Origin: Flavisolibacter ginsengisoli DSM 18119
Lineage (GTDB): Bacteria; Bacteroidota; Bacteroidia; Chitinophagales; Chitinophagaceae
Assembly: GCF_900129295.1 (NCBI RefSeq)
Contig: NZ_FQUU01000019.1
Coordinates: 21,356 to 85,355, forward strand
DNA: 64,000 nucleotides
Direction: 5' to 3'
Below are positions 16,467 through 26,800 of this stretch, one piece after another. The notes under the pieces were generated by a model, which was not told the DNA's origin, did no database searches, and saw nothing but the letters and a program-made list of their open reading frames with translations. The first letter of the stretch is position 1. Each line of letters begins with the position of its first letter. The translations under genes were made by a program, and so were the position numbers.

Positions 16467-19430
16467 ATGATGAAACTAGTATTGAAGCATATCCTGGGAG
16501 TGGTGGTAGCTGTAGTTTGTAGTGTGCAGGCAGGAGCGCAAATGGTGGATAAAGTGAGTGACCCGGTGGAATGGATCAATCCCTTGATGGGAACAGAATC
16601 AAAACCCAGCCTTTCTAACGGTAATACCTACCCGTCTATCTGCGTACCCTGGGGCATGAACTTCTGGACGCCACAGACAGGCAATATGGGTGATGGCTGG
16701 GCCTATACCTATACGGCTGATAAGATCAAAGGATTCAAACAAACCCACCAGCCTTCACCCTGGATGAATGACTATGGACAGTTCTCCATTATGCCGGTAA
16801 CGGGTAAAGTGAAATTCAAACAGGATGACCGGGCCAGCTGGTTCTCTCACAAAGCAGAAGTATCCAAACCTTATTACTACAGTGTGTACCTGGCCGACCA
16901 TGATGTGACCACAGAGATCGCACCAACGGAAAGAGCTGCACAATTCCGTTTTACCTACCCGCAATCTGATAGTTCCTTTATTGTGATCGATGCCTTTGAT
17001 AAAGGTTCTTATGTGAAGGTGATACCGGAAGAAAGAAAGATCATTGGTTATACCACGAGGAACAGCGGAAGTGTGCCAAAGGATTTCAGGAATTATTTTG
17101 TTATTTATATTGACAAGCCATTTACAGTCACCTATACCTGGAAAGATGATGCATTATCTCATGATAAAGAAGCCAGTGCCAACCACACCGGTGCGGTGAT
17201 AGGCATTAAAACTTCCAAAGGAGAGCAGGTGGCACTCAGGGCTGCCTCATCATTTATCAGCTATGAGCAGGCTGAGACCAGCCTTTCAAGAGAGATTGGT
17301 AAGGATGGTTTTGAGACAACCAAAACAAAGGCCAAGGCAGCATGGAACAAACAATTAAACCGTGTGCTGGTGGAAGGTGGTACCATTGACCAGGTGCGCA
17401 CGTTTTATTCCTGCCTGTACCGCACCTTGCAGTTTCCGCAAAAACATTATGAACTGGACCAGCAGGGAAAGATCATTCATTACAGTCCATATAATGGCAA
17501 AGTGATGCCGGGCTATCTATTTGCCGGTACCGGCTTCTGGGATACTTTCCGCGCCCTGTATCCTTTTCTCAATTTCCTGTATCCTTCTATCAATAAAGAA
17601 ATGCAGGAAGGCTTGATCAACGATTATAAAGAAGGTGGCTTCCTGCCCGAATGGAGCAGCCCCGGTTACCGTGACATCATGGTGGGTAACAATTCTGCGT
17701 CTGTTGTTTCAGATGCCTATATGAAAGGAATGAGAGGCTATGATATCAACACGCTGTATGAAGCACTGATAAAGGATGCCAATACAGAAGGACCGGTATC
17801 TGCCGTGGGCAGAAAAGGGGTGAAGTATTACAATGACCTGGGTTATGTGCCTTATAATGTGGGTATCAATGAGAATGCGGCCCGTACACTGGAATATGCC
17901 TACGATGATTTTACCATCTACCAACTGGCAAAAGCATTGAAGCGCCCACAGGCAGAGATAGACCTGTATGCGAAGCGTTCGCAGAACTACCGCAACCTGT
18001 ATGATCCTTCCTCCAAATTGATGAGAGGTAAGAACGAGGATGGTTCCTTTATGTCTCCCTTCAATCCATTCAAATGGGGTGATGCATTTACAGAAGGGAA
18101 TAGCTGGCATTATAGCTGGAGCGTGTTTCATGATATAGCAGGATTGATAGAGTTAATGGGAGGGAAGGCGCAGTTTGTGAATATGCTGGATTCCATTTTT
18201 AAAATGCCGCCTGTATTTGATGATAGTTATTATGGTGGGGTGATCCATGAGATTCGTGAAATGCAGATCATGAACATGGGACAGTATGCCCATGGCAACC
18301 AGCCCATTCAGCATGTGCTGTACCTGTATAATTATGCCAATGAACCCTGGAAAAGCCAGTACTGGATACGCAATGCCATGAACAGGTTGTATAAAGCCAC
18401 TCCTGATGGCTATTGTGGTGACGAGGACAATGGCCAGACATCGGCCTGGTATGTATTTTCTGCCATGGGTTTTTATCCTGTTTGCCCGGCAACTGACCAA
18501 TACGTGTTAGGTACACCACTGTTCAAAAAGACAACCATTTCATTTGAGAATGGCAAGAAGCTGGTGATCAATGCGCCCAATAACAGTGCTGAAAATGTGT
18601 ATGTGCAATCCTTACAATTCAACGGGAAGCCTTACAGCAAAAACTATATCAGCCATTTTGATATACAGAAAGGCGCTTCCATGAATTATGTAATGAGCGC
18701 TACGCCTAATAAAAAGCGGGGCATTACTGCTGCCGATCTGCCCTACTCTTTCTCTGCTGACAAAGCCAATGCAGATATAATCAGGCAGGCGAAAACAGTG
18801 CAGGAAAAAAAGGTCTCCTTTAAAGAGGAGGACTCCTTGCATAAGGATGGGTACACTTTGATCATTAAAAACTATGACCCTTCTTTCGATCCGGCTGAAA
18901 AGCAAAAACTGATCAATACTTTCTTTGAAGTTTACCCGCAACAGGCGAAAGCTTATAATGCCAATACCCTGAAGCGCATCACTTTTGTCATTGACCCTAA
19001 TTACACTGGTGTTGCCGAAACCGGGGATGGTGTGGCCCGTTACAGTTCTCATTGGCTGAAAAAAAACCCTGAGGATATTGATGTAGTGACACATGAAGTG
19101 ATGCACGTGGTGCAGGCTTATCCTAATGAATCCGGACCCGGATGGTTAACGGAGGGCATTGCTGATTATGTACGATACAAGTATGGTGTGAACAATGAGA
19201 AGGCAGGTTGGTCATTGACCCCATTCAAGGCAACGCAAAGCTATACTAACAGTTACCGCATCACGGCGCGGTTCCTGGTATGGCTGGAGAAGAACATTAA
19301 ACCGGGAATAGTGAATCAATTGGATGCTGCCATGCGTTCGAAAACGTATACGCCAGGTATATGGATGGACCTTACCGGGAAGTCCCTGGACGAGTTGTGG
19401 GGAACGTATGCAAGTAACCCTGTTATTTAA
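16467..19430 (+). CDS. GH92 enzyme fused to a C-terminal basic-secretory-protein (BSP) metallopeptidase domain
   Basis: A 987-aa exported two-domain protein. It has a signal peptide, then a GH92 domain at about 32-765 (GNTYPSICVPWGMNFWTPQ, GTGFWDTFRALYPFL, GNSWHYSWSVFHDIAGL, GDEDNGQTSAWYVFSAMGFYP). As in its neighbour, the general-acid position is Gln (HGNQP, Gln612). After a short linker, residues about 780-985 match the plant BSP/PF04450-type peptidase: HEVMH (876-880) supplies two zinc ligands and the catalytic Glu, and GWLTEGIADY supplies Glu896 as a likely third ligand. GH92 proteins are usually about 750 aa, so the extra 220 residues are a real addition. The pairing suggests coupled trimming of mannose and peptide from glycoproteins. 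It lies 42 bases after the first GH92. Confidence 0.9.
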   Translation: MMKLVLKHILGVVVAVVCSVQAGAQMVDKVSDPVEWINPLMGTESKPSLSNGNTYPSICVPWGMNFWTPQTGNMGDGWAYTYTADKIKGFKQTHQPSPWMNDYGQFSIMPVTGKVKFKQDDRASWFSHKAEVSKPYYYSVYLADHDVTTEIAPTERAAQFRFTYPQSDSSFIVIDAFDKGSYVKVIPEERKIIGYTTRNSGSVPKDFRNYFVIYIDKPFTVTYTWKDDALSHDKEASANHTGAVIGIKTSKGEQVALRAASSFISYEQAETSLSREIGKDGFETTKTKAKAAWNKQLNRVLVEGGTIDQVRTFYSCLYRTLQFPQKHYELDQQGKIIHYSPYNGKVMPGYLFAGTGFWDTFRALYPFLNFLYPSINKEMQEGLINDYKEGGFLPEWSSPGYRDIMVGNNSASVVSDAYMKGMRGYDINTLYEALIKDANTEGPVSAVGRKGVKYYNDLGYVPYNVGINENAARTLEYAYDDFTIYQLAKALKRPQAEIDLYAKRSQNYRNLYDPSSKLMRGKNEDGSFMSPFNPFKWGDAFTEGNSWHYSWSVFHDIAGLIELMGGKAQFVNMLDSIFKMPPVFDDSYYGGVIHEIREMQIMNMGQYAHGNQPIQHVLYLYNYANEPWKSQYWIRNAMNRLYKATPDGYCGDEDNGQTSAWYVFSAMGFYPVCPATDQYVLGTPLFKKTTISFENGKKLVINAPNNSAENVYVQSLQFNGKPYSKNYISHFDIQKGASMNYVMSATPNKKRGITAADLPYSFSADKANADIIRQAKTVQEKKVSFKEEDSLHKDGYTLIIKNYDPSFDPAEKQKLINTFFEVYPQQAKAYNANTLKRITFVIDPNYTGVAETGDGVARYSSHWLKKNPEDIDVVTHEVMHVVQAYPNESGPGWLTEGIADYVRYKYGVNNEKAGWSLTPFKATQSYTNSYRITARFLVWLEKNIKPGIVNQLDAAMRSKTYTPGIWMDLTGKSLDELWGTYASNPVI

Positions 19431-19493
19431 TTATAATGAAGCCTGCTCAAAGCTGATCGGGCCCTTGAAAACAAGTAAAAGCAAAATCTATTT

Positions 19494-20405
19494 ATGTCGG
19501 TTGTTTTAGGTGTTGATATCGGTGGTTCGCATATAACTGCTGCATTGGTGGACCTTGAATCGAGAACAGTAATACCCGGTTCCCGGAAAAGAAAATTAGT
19601 TGATTCGAAAGCCGGTGCACAGGAGATCATTGATGAATGGTGTTCGGTGATAAGGGAAGCTTTCCAGGATACTGATCGTGAGCAATGGAATATTGGAATA
19701 GCCATGCCAGGTCCCTTTGATTATGAAAAGGGCATTTGCCTTATAATAGACCAGGATAAATTCCTGTCTTTATATAAAGAGGATCTCTGTAAACTGCTTG
19801 GTTGTCACCTGGGGATAGATCCTACTTCCATAAAATTTATGAATGATGCTGCCTGCTTTTTACAAGGCGAGGTGTTTGGTGGGGCTGCCAGGGGATACAA
19901 CCCTGTTATTGGGCTAACACTGGGAACAGGATTGGGATCTGCCATTTGCAGGAACGGTATCGCGGAAGATGCGGACCTCTGGAAGTCACCATTTAAGGAG
20001 GGTATCGCAGAAGATTATTTATCCACCAGGTGGTTTGTTGCCCGGTATCAACAACTGAGTGATAAAACGGTAACAGGAGTGAAAGAACTTATGGAAGAAG
20101 AATCGCTCTTTGTTAACCAGGTATTCAGGGAGTTTGGAGCAAACCTGGGAGATTTCCTGGTGCCCCTGTTAGAACAAACAAAAGCATGGGCTGTGGTGCT
20201 GGGTGGAAACATAGCAAATGCACTACCCTTTTTCTGGCAATCATTGGATAAACAAATAAGAGTGCATTATCCGGATGTTATTATAAAACAGGCACAGTTA
20301 AATGAGGATGCATCATTGATAGGTGCAGCCAGTTGCTGGCAGAAGGAGGGAGGGTCGGGAGTTGGGAGTCGGGAGTCGGGAGTAAGGGAGGAGTTGAAAA
20401 GTTGA
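19494..20405 (+). CDS. ROK family sugar kinase, C-terminus extended into a repeat
   Basis: A 303-aa cytoplasmic kinase of the ROK family. The phosphate-binding motif is VLGVDIGGSHI, the catalytic Asp lies in KFMNDAACFLQGE, and the second glycine-rich motif is GLTLGTGLGSAI. The CxCGxxGCxE zinc motif of classical ROK proteins is absent. It probably phosphorylates the sugar released by the locus (mannose or a hexosamine), but specificity cannot be read. The last 18 or so residues (Gly/Ser/Arg/Glu-rich, after SCWQKEGG) are encoded by a modular intergenic repeat, which also supplies the stop codon, so the native 3' end was probably overwritten. It is 63 bases after the GH92-BSP gene. Confidence 0.9.
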   Translation: MSVVLGVDIGGSHITAALVDLESRTVIPGSRKRKLVDSKAGAQEIIDEWCSVIREAFQDTDREQWNIGIAMPGPFDYEKGICLIIDQDKFLSLYKEDLCKLLGCHLGIDPTSIKFMNDAACFLQGEVFGGAARGYNPVIGLTLGTGLGSAICRNGIAEDADLWKSPFKEGIAEDYLSTRWFVARYQQLSDKTVTGVKELMEEESLFVNQVFREFGANLGDFLVPLLEQTKAWAVVLGGNIANALPFFWQSLDKQIRVHYPDVIIKQAQLNEDASLIGAASCWQKEGGSGVGSRESGVREELKS

Positions 20406-20987
20406 CAGGTTGAAAAGTTGATAAAGGAGGGACTGAATATCGAATGTCGAACAAGGAATATCGAATGATCAAGGAGAAAGAAGGGAACCACAGTGGCAGA
20501 GCGACATAGAGATGCATGGAGAGATTTTGCCACTGAGGCACGAAGGCAAAGGAGGCATAGGTGAAAGAATTTCGAACAATAGAACAGATGAACAATTATG
20601 AAGGAAGTAAAAGTTCTGCCATGTTCCGTAGGAACATTTTGTTGGTAGCAAGAAGATAGTGGATGAAGCAGCGTGCCGTAGGTACGCCTGGTGGGTTAAA
20701 ATGTTGAAATGTTGACTAGTTGATAAGGAGAGGGAATGTCGAATGTCGAACAAGGAATATCGAATGATGAAGGAGAGAGAAGGGAACCACAGAGACAGAG
20801 CGGCACAGAGAGGCACAGAGTTTTTTGCCACGAAGGCACGAAGGCGCAAAGGAGCGCAAAGAAGAGAGAAGTTGAAAGGTTGACAGGTTGATAAGAAGAG
20901 AGTCGGTAGTCGGTAGTCTGGAGTCGGATGTAAGGAGGAGTTGAAAAGTTGACAGGTTGAAAAGTTGATAAGGAAGAGAGGAGGAAT
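20347..20987 (+). repeat. Large modular repeat cluster (blocks A-E, purine-rich on +) with an embedded REP pair
   Basis: From the 3' end of the ROK gene the + strand runs A (GGGAGTCGGGAGTCGGGAG), B (GTTGAAAAGTTGACAGGTTG), C (GAATATCGAATGTCGAAC), D (GAACCACAGTGGCAGAGCG), E (TGCCACTGAGGCACGAAGG). It then has the REP pair at 20621-20695, and then a second B-C-D-E-B-A-B series. The same blocks in nearly the same order twice over 640 bases indicate a composite element rather than random low complexity. Short open frames here on both strands are not credible genes. Confidence 0.8.
20621..20695. repeat. REP-like palindrome pair, GTTCCGTAGGAAC family
   Basis: The perfect palindrome ATGTTCC-GTA-GGAACAT (20621-20637) is followed about 33 bases later by the near-palindrome GCGTGCC-GTA-GGTACGC (20671-20687). 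Both share the CCGTAGG centre. This looks like a bacterial interspersed mosaic of two REPs. No cognate transposase is in the window. Confidence 0.65.
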
Positions 20988-21044
20988 ATCGTATAGTTTC
21001 TTGGGGCTTCATAGATGTATCATATGCTACTAATAAATTAAATT

Positions 21045-23504
21045 ATGAAATTAATGAACAGGTTTAGCAGGCTAAGTTTGATCACTGTTGTTTTGAATTT
21101 GATCTGCCTGCAGTTGTTTGCGCAGGTTCATAAGGCGCCGGCTTATCCCTTACTTACGCATGATCCCTATTTCAGTGTGTGGTCTTTTACGGATACACTC
21201 AATAATAAGCCCACAACGCATTGGACTGGAAGCAACCAGGGTTTACTAGGTTGGGTAACAGTGGATGGCAAAGTATATAGTTTCCTCGGTGATAAGGAGA
21301 AAGCCTGGAAGACCATTCTTCCTGCTTCAGACGAAGCAGGCTACACTGTTCGCTATACAGAGGAAAAGCCAGGTGATGATTGGATGAAGGAAGGTTTTGA
21401 TGACAGCAAATGGAAAACAGGAAAAGGCCCCTTTGGCAATAATGATGCAGCACCTACCAAATGGGAAAAAAGAGACCTGTATGTACGCCGTGTATTTGAA
21501 CTGAACGATATTGATACCAGTGTTTTTCTAAAAACCGTACATGATGATGACTGTGAGATATTCCTGAATGGAGAGAAAGTGTATAGTGCTGCGCTGATCA
21601 GGAAATATAGATACACGAGCATACAAAACCTGCTGAAGAAAGGAAAAAATATCATTGCTGTTCATGGCATCAACACAGGTGGTGATTCCTGGCTGGACTT
21701 TGGCATTTCGGCAGAAAAACTGGAACAGGCCAGTTCAATGGCTAAGGCGGAACAACAATCTGTTACCATAACAGCCACACAGACCAAATATATATTCAAC
21801 TGTGGTAAGGTAACGCTGGAGGTGAAATTCATTTCTCCTCTACTACTGAATGACCTGAAACTATTATCCAGGCCTGTTTCCTATGTATCATTCAAAGCAA
21901 CTTCCAAAGATGGGGCGGCGCATCATGTGCAGGTATTTGTGGGCACTTCTACCGACCTGGCTGTGAATGAGCCTTCCCAGGAGGTAACCGTACAAACGGT
22001 ATCATCAAAGAGCTTAAATATCTTAAAAGCCGGAACCCGGGCACAGCCGGTATTGCAAAAAAAGGGTGACGACCTAAGGATAGACTGGGGATACCTGTAT
22101 GTAGCCACACCTGTAACGGGCCATTCAAGGCAGTATGTAACATCGAAAGAGGATTTACTGCCCGGTATTACTTCAGCAAAGAAGAATAATACTATATCAT
22201 CAGGAAAAGAACTTTCTCTTAATACCCTACTTGATCTTGGAAAGGTGGGCAGCAAGGCTGCAGAAGCTTACATCATGATCGGGTATGATTATATCTATGC
22301 TATAGAATATTTTGGCCAACAATTAAAGCCATGGTGGAGGAATGAAAATGGCGCCACTATGCTTACCCAATTGACCAGGGCTGCATCGGATTACAGCAAA
22401 GTGTTACAAAGATGTGATGCCTTTGATAAAAAGATGTATGCAGATGCCACAGCGTCGGGTGGCAGGGAATATGCGGATCTCTGCGTACTGGCCTACCGCC
22501 AGAGTGTGGCTGCACATCAACTGGTAAAGAGCCCAACGGGTGAGTTGCTCTTTTTATCTAAAGAGAATTTCAGTAATGGTTCTATCAATACAGTGGATGT
22601 TACTTATCCTTCTGCCCCACTTTACCTTGTTTACAATCCAGACCTGTTAAAAGGAATGTTGAGCGGCATTTTTCATTACAGTGAGAGCGGCAAATGGAAA
22701 AAGCCGTTTGCAGCGCATGACCTGGGCACCTATCCAAAGGCTAATGGGCAAACCTACGGTGAGGACATGCCGGTGGAGGAATCAGGTAATATGCTCATAC
22801 TTACTGCCGCCATTGCCAGGGCTGAAGGAAATGCTTCTTATGCCAAAAAGCACTGGAAAACCCTGACCACCTGGGCTGAGTTCCTAAGCAAGGAAGGTTT
22901 TGATCCAGCCAACCAGTTATGTACGGATGATTTCGCCGGCCACCTGGCACGCAATGCCAACCTTTCTATTAAGGCTATTGTGGCGTTGCGTTGTTATGGT
23001 ATGCTGGCTTCCATGCTTAAAGATGAAGCCAGTGCCGCTAAGTATAATAACATGGCCAAAGAAATGGTTGGCAAATGGATGCAGCTGGCGGATGCCGGGG
23101 ATCATTATGCTCTAACCTTTAATGATAAAAACACCTGGAGTCAGAAATATAACATGGTGTGGGATAAGGTGCTGGGTTTACACCTTTTCCCTTCAGCAGT
23201 GTATACTAAAGAGGTGAATTATTACCTGGAGCACCAGAATACTTATGGCCTTCCCCTGGATAGCCGGAAAAGTTATTCCAAATCTGACTGGATCCTATGG
23301 ACGGCTGTGTTGACAGACAAGCCAGCGGAATTTCAAAAGCTGGCGGCACCGGTTTATAAATATGCTATGGAAACTACCTCGAGAGTGCCGTTGAGTGACT
23401 GGCATGAAACAACCACGGGTAAAATGGTGGGTTTCCAGGCAAGGAGCGTGGTGGGAGGCTATTATATGAAACTCCTGCAGCAAAAGATGAATAATAAGAA
23501 GTAG
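21045..23504 (+). CDS. Exported glutaminase-family protein (DUF4964/DUF5127/DUF4965/DUF1793) with inserted jelly-roll domain
   Basis: An 819-aa exported protein (signal peptide ending LQLFAQ). Residues 28-70 match DUF4964 (YPLLTHDPYFSVWSFTDTLN). Residues about 75-230 form a GH2-type sugar-binding-like jelly-roll (FDDSKWKTGKGPFG, DLYVRRVFEL, IFLNGEKVYSA, KGKNIIAVHGIN). DUF5127-, DUF4965- and DUF1793-like segments then run to the end (SKENFSNGSINTVDVTYPSA, PVEESGNMLILTAAIARAEG, DSRKSYSKSDWILWTA). Relatives are annotated as glutaminase A, but Bacteroidota members with the inserted domain are uncharacterised and the alpha-barrel could be a glycosidase. It follows the PUL on the same strand but is separated by 640 bases of repeats, so it may have its own promoter. 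A strong terminator follows. Confidence 0.85.
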   Translation: MKLMNRFSRLSLITVVLNLICLQLFAQVHKAPAYPLLTHDPYFSVWSFTDTLNNKPTTHWTGSNQGLLGWVTVDGKVYSFLGDKEKAWKTILPASDEAGYTVRYTEEKPGDDWMKEGFDDSKWKTGKGPFGNNDAAPTKWEKRDLYVRRVFELNDIDTSVFLKTVHDDDCEIFLNGEKVYSAALIRKYRYTSIQNLLKKGKNIIAVHGINTGGDSWLDFGISAEKLEQASSMAKAEQQSVTITATQTKYIFNCGKVTLEVKFISPLLLNDLKLLSRPVSYVSFKATSKDGAAHHVQVFVGTSTDLAVNEPSQEVTVQTVSSKSLNILKAGTRAQPVLQKKGDDLRIDWGYLYVATPVTGHSRQYVTSKEDLLPGITSAKKNNTISSGKELSLNTLLDLGKVGSKAAEAYIMIGYDYIYAIEYFGQQLKPWWRNENGATMLTQLTRAASDYSKVLQRCDAFDKKMYADATASGGREYADLCVLAYRQSVAAHQLVKSPTGELLFLSKENFSNGSINTVDVTYPSAPLYLVYNPDLLKGMLSGIFHYSESGKWKKPFAAHDLGTYPKANGQTYGEDMPVEESGNMLILTAAIARAEGNASYAKKHWKTLTTWAEFLSKEGFDPANQLCTDDFAGHLARNANLSIKAIVALRCYGMLASMLKDEASAAKYNNMAKEMVGKWMQLADAGDHYALTFNDKNTWSQKYNMVWDKVLGLHLFPSAVYTKEVNYYLEHQNTYGLPLDSRKSYSKSDWILWTAVLTDKPAEFQKLAAPVYKYAMETTSRVPLSDWHETTTGKMVGFQARSVVGGYYMKLLQQKMNNKK

Positions 23505-23531
23505 TATCTCTCATATATAGTAATAGCAGTC

Positions 23532-23564
23532 GGACCCTTTGTTTCTACATAGGGTCCTTTTTTT
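23532..23564 (+). terminator. Rho-independent terminator
   Basis: GGACCCT (23532-23538) pairs with AGGGTCC (23551-23557), followed by T7. It closes the PUL transcript. Confidence 0.85.
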
Positions 23565-23740
23565 ATGGTATCATGACATCAAAATAAAAAACGGATTTCT
23601 TTTCCACCTTTCATCAACAGGGTATATACGATGGGGGTGTGTGGAAAATTACAGGCATTGGAAAAATAATTGTAATGCATGAAAATCAAACGGGACCGCT
23701 CATATGTAATTCCTTTTTTATAAAAAAAGGCAGTAATTAA

Positions 23741-23770
23741 TTTGAACCATTGATTAATTTTTCTATTTTG
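23741..23770 (+). promoter_or_regulatory. Predicted promoter of the T9SS adhesin operon
   Basis: TTTG (23741-23744), a 19-base spacer, then TATTTTG (23764-23770), one base short of TAnnTTTG. It lies 50 bases before the adhesin start codon. The 255 bases between the preceding terminator and the ATG hold nothing else I can name. Confidence 0.5.
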
Positions 23771-23819
23771 CCGCAGATAACCAATAGGAACTAAGTGTTT
23801 CTACTAACTGCCAGTATCT

Positions 23820-26800
23820 ATGAATTCAAGAACCTTACTTAGCGTAATTACGCTACTTTTTTCTTTCTTCTTCAGTGTAACTACTAAAGCACAATCTTTT
23901 GGAATTAATGCTTCAGCTGCCTGGATCACCAATTGCAGCCAGAACGATTATTTCAATACTTCGGGTAGTGGCTCTAACCTGATAGGACCAGCAGGGAACA
24001 CCTTTAACAATACTAACCTTGGTGCCTATACGCAGAATGCTGAGACACTTATATTAAGAGGTGGTGAAGTAAGAAGTTTTAAAATACCTGGTGTTGCCAA
24101 TGTGTGCAGTGCCCATATGTATTACAGGGTATACCTGCAAACAGGAGTGCCGGGAAGTTTTAACGTAATGGATCTTTCTTTTGTTGATGATTGCAATGTG
24201 CCAGCGGGTACGTATCCTTCAGGTGGTTCCTGTGTGGCGGGCGATCAGAAATGGAACAGAGTGGTTAACGATGGAACTACTACACCCTATGCACCGGTTA
24301 ATCTTACTGCCTATGCGCCCGGCAATTATGTGCTTGAAATATATTATGATGTTACAGGCTCCAACAGTTCTACCAGCCTGTGTAATGAGACAGTAACACT
24401 AAATAATGGAGGGAATAATTATAAGGCCTTCTTTTCCATACAAGCGCCTGTATTGGAAAGCTACAACCCAACAACATGTAATGGTACGGAAGGATTTATA
24501 ACTATCAGTGGATTAACACCAGGGAGCACTTACTCCATCAGTTATTCTGATGACGGAGCGCCTGTAGGTCCATTAAACCTTACAGCCAATGCATCCGGCC
24601 AGGTCACAATTAGTAATTTAAATGCCGGCACCTATGCCGATTTTACCATAATAAGTAGTGGTTGCCCCACTGATCTGAATACGGGTGTTATATTGTCAAA
24701 CCCGGTATTTACACCTAAGTTTACCAAGATCGCTCCTTTTTGTGCAGGATCAACTGCACCAGTATTACCAACCACTTCAACGAATGGAATTGCGGGTACC
24801 TGGAATCCTTCAGTTGTTGATAATCAAAACTCAGGTACCTACACTTTTACGCCTAATGCCGGCCAGTGCGGGATACCAACAACTATGAGCGTGACGGTGA
24901 ATCCAAAGGTGACACCAACGTTTAGCTTTGGAACTTCCCTGACCATATGTGCAGGAGGATCAGTGCCAGCACTGACCACCACTTCCACCAATAGTATTAC
25001 AGGTACCTGGAATCCTTCCATTGTAGATAATCAAAATTCTGGCACCTATACATTTACGCCAGCGGCTGGTCAATGCGCCAACCCGGCAACATTTACTGTA
25101 ACGGTTACGCCTAATATTCCACCAACCTTTAGTTTTGGTACAACACTGACTATTTGTGCAGGACAGGCAGTTCCGGCTTTGTCAACAACTTCCAGCAATG
25201 GGATTACAGGTACATGGAATCCTGCAACTGTTGATAATCAAAATTCAGGGACTTACACATTTACACCTACGGCTGGCCAGTGTGCCACAACGGCAACATT
25301 TACAGTGACTGTTAATCCGAATGTCACACCCACATTTAGTTTTGGTACTTCATTAAATATATGTGCCGGCGGAACAGTGCCTTCATTGCCCGGAACATCA
25401 GTCGAGGGAATCACTGGAACATGGAATCCTGCTACGGTTGACAATCAAAATTCTGCTACCTACACTTTCATGCCTAGTGCAGGTCAGTGTGCGCTGAATA
25501 CAACATTTACAGTAACCGTAGCGCCTAACATTCCACCTTCGTTTGCCTTTGGCAGTTCACTGACCATTTGCGCAGGTGGTGCAGTGCCTTCTCTGCCTGC
25601 AACCTCAGATAATGGAATAACTGGTACATGGAGTCCTGCAATAGTGGATAACCAGAATTCTGCTACCTATACGTTCACACCCACTGCAGGACAGTGTGCC
25701 ACAACGGCAACATTTACAGTGACTGTTAATCCGAACATCACACCTGCTTTCAGTTTTGGAACAACATTGACTATTTGTGCAGGTGGAACAGTGCCAGCTT
25801 TGTCTACTACATCTACCAATGGCATTACAGGTACCTGGAGTCCAGCTTCAGTAGACAATCAGGATTCTGCTACCTATACATTTACACCATCCGCAGAGCA
25901 ATGTGCTACTACTACAACATTCACTGTAACGGTGAATCCGAATGTAACACCCACATTTAGCTTTGGAACTTCTTTAAATATATGTGCAGGCGGAACGGTG
26001 CCTGCTCTTCCGGCTACATCAACGGAAGGCATTACCGGGTCCTGGAATCCTGCTACCGTGGATAACAATGCTTCGGGTACTTATACATTTACACCGACTG
26101 CAGGTCAGTGTGCCACTACGACCAACTTTACAGTTACCGTGGCGCCTAATATTCCACCAAGCTTTGCCTTTGGTAGTTCATTAACTATCTGTGCCGGTGG
26201 ATCTGTACCTGCATTGCCAGCTACATCTGACAACGGTATCAATGGTACTTGGAATCCTGCTACTGTAGACGATCAGAATTCCGGAACCTATACTTTCACA
26301 CCAACAGCAGGGCAGTGCGCCACAACAGCCAGTTTCACTGTAACGGTGAACCCGATTATAACCCCAATATTTAGTTTTGGCACCAGCTTATCAATTTGCG
26401 CAGGAGGAACTGTACCTGCATTAGTTACAACTTCCAGCAATGGAATAACAGGAAGCTGGAGTCCTGCCACAGTGGATAACCAGAATTCTGCTACCTATAC
26501 ATTTACACCCAATGCAGGACAGTGTGCTGTGAACACCACCTTTACTGTATCGGTTAATTCCAATACTGCCCCGGTATTTTCATTTGGTTCTTCATTAACC
26601 ATTTGTGCAGGTGGAAGTGTTCCTGCACTACCCACAACATCAGACAATAGTATCAACGGTACATGGAGTCCTGCATCAGTAAATGACCAGGCTTCCGGTA
26701 CATACACCTTTACACCAACTGCTGGTCAGTGTGCGACAACTGCCACGTTTACTGTAACTGTCAATCCGAATATCACACCAACATTTGGTTTTGGAACTTC

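Noticed and set aside
20267..21012. Four overlapping minus-strand frames of 88-126 codons
   Set aside because: They are translations of the modular repeat blocks (recurring RYSLFDIR and FNLSTFQL strings), not conserved protein.
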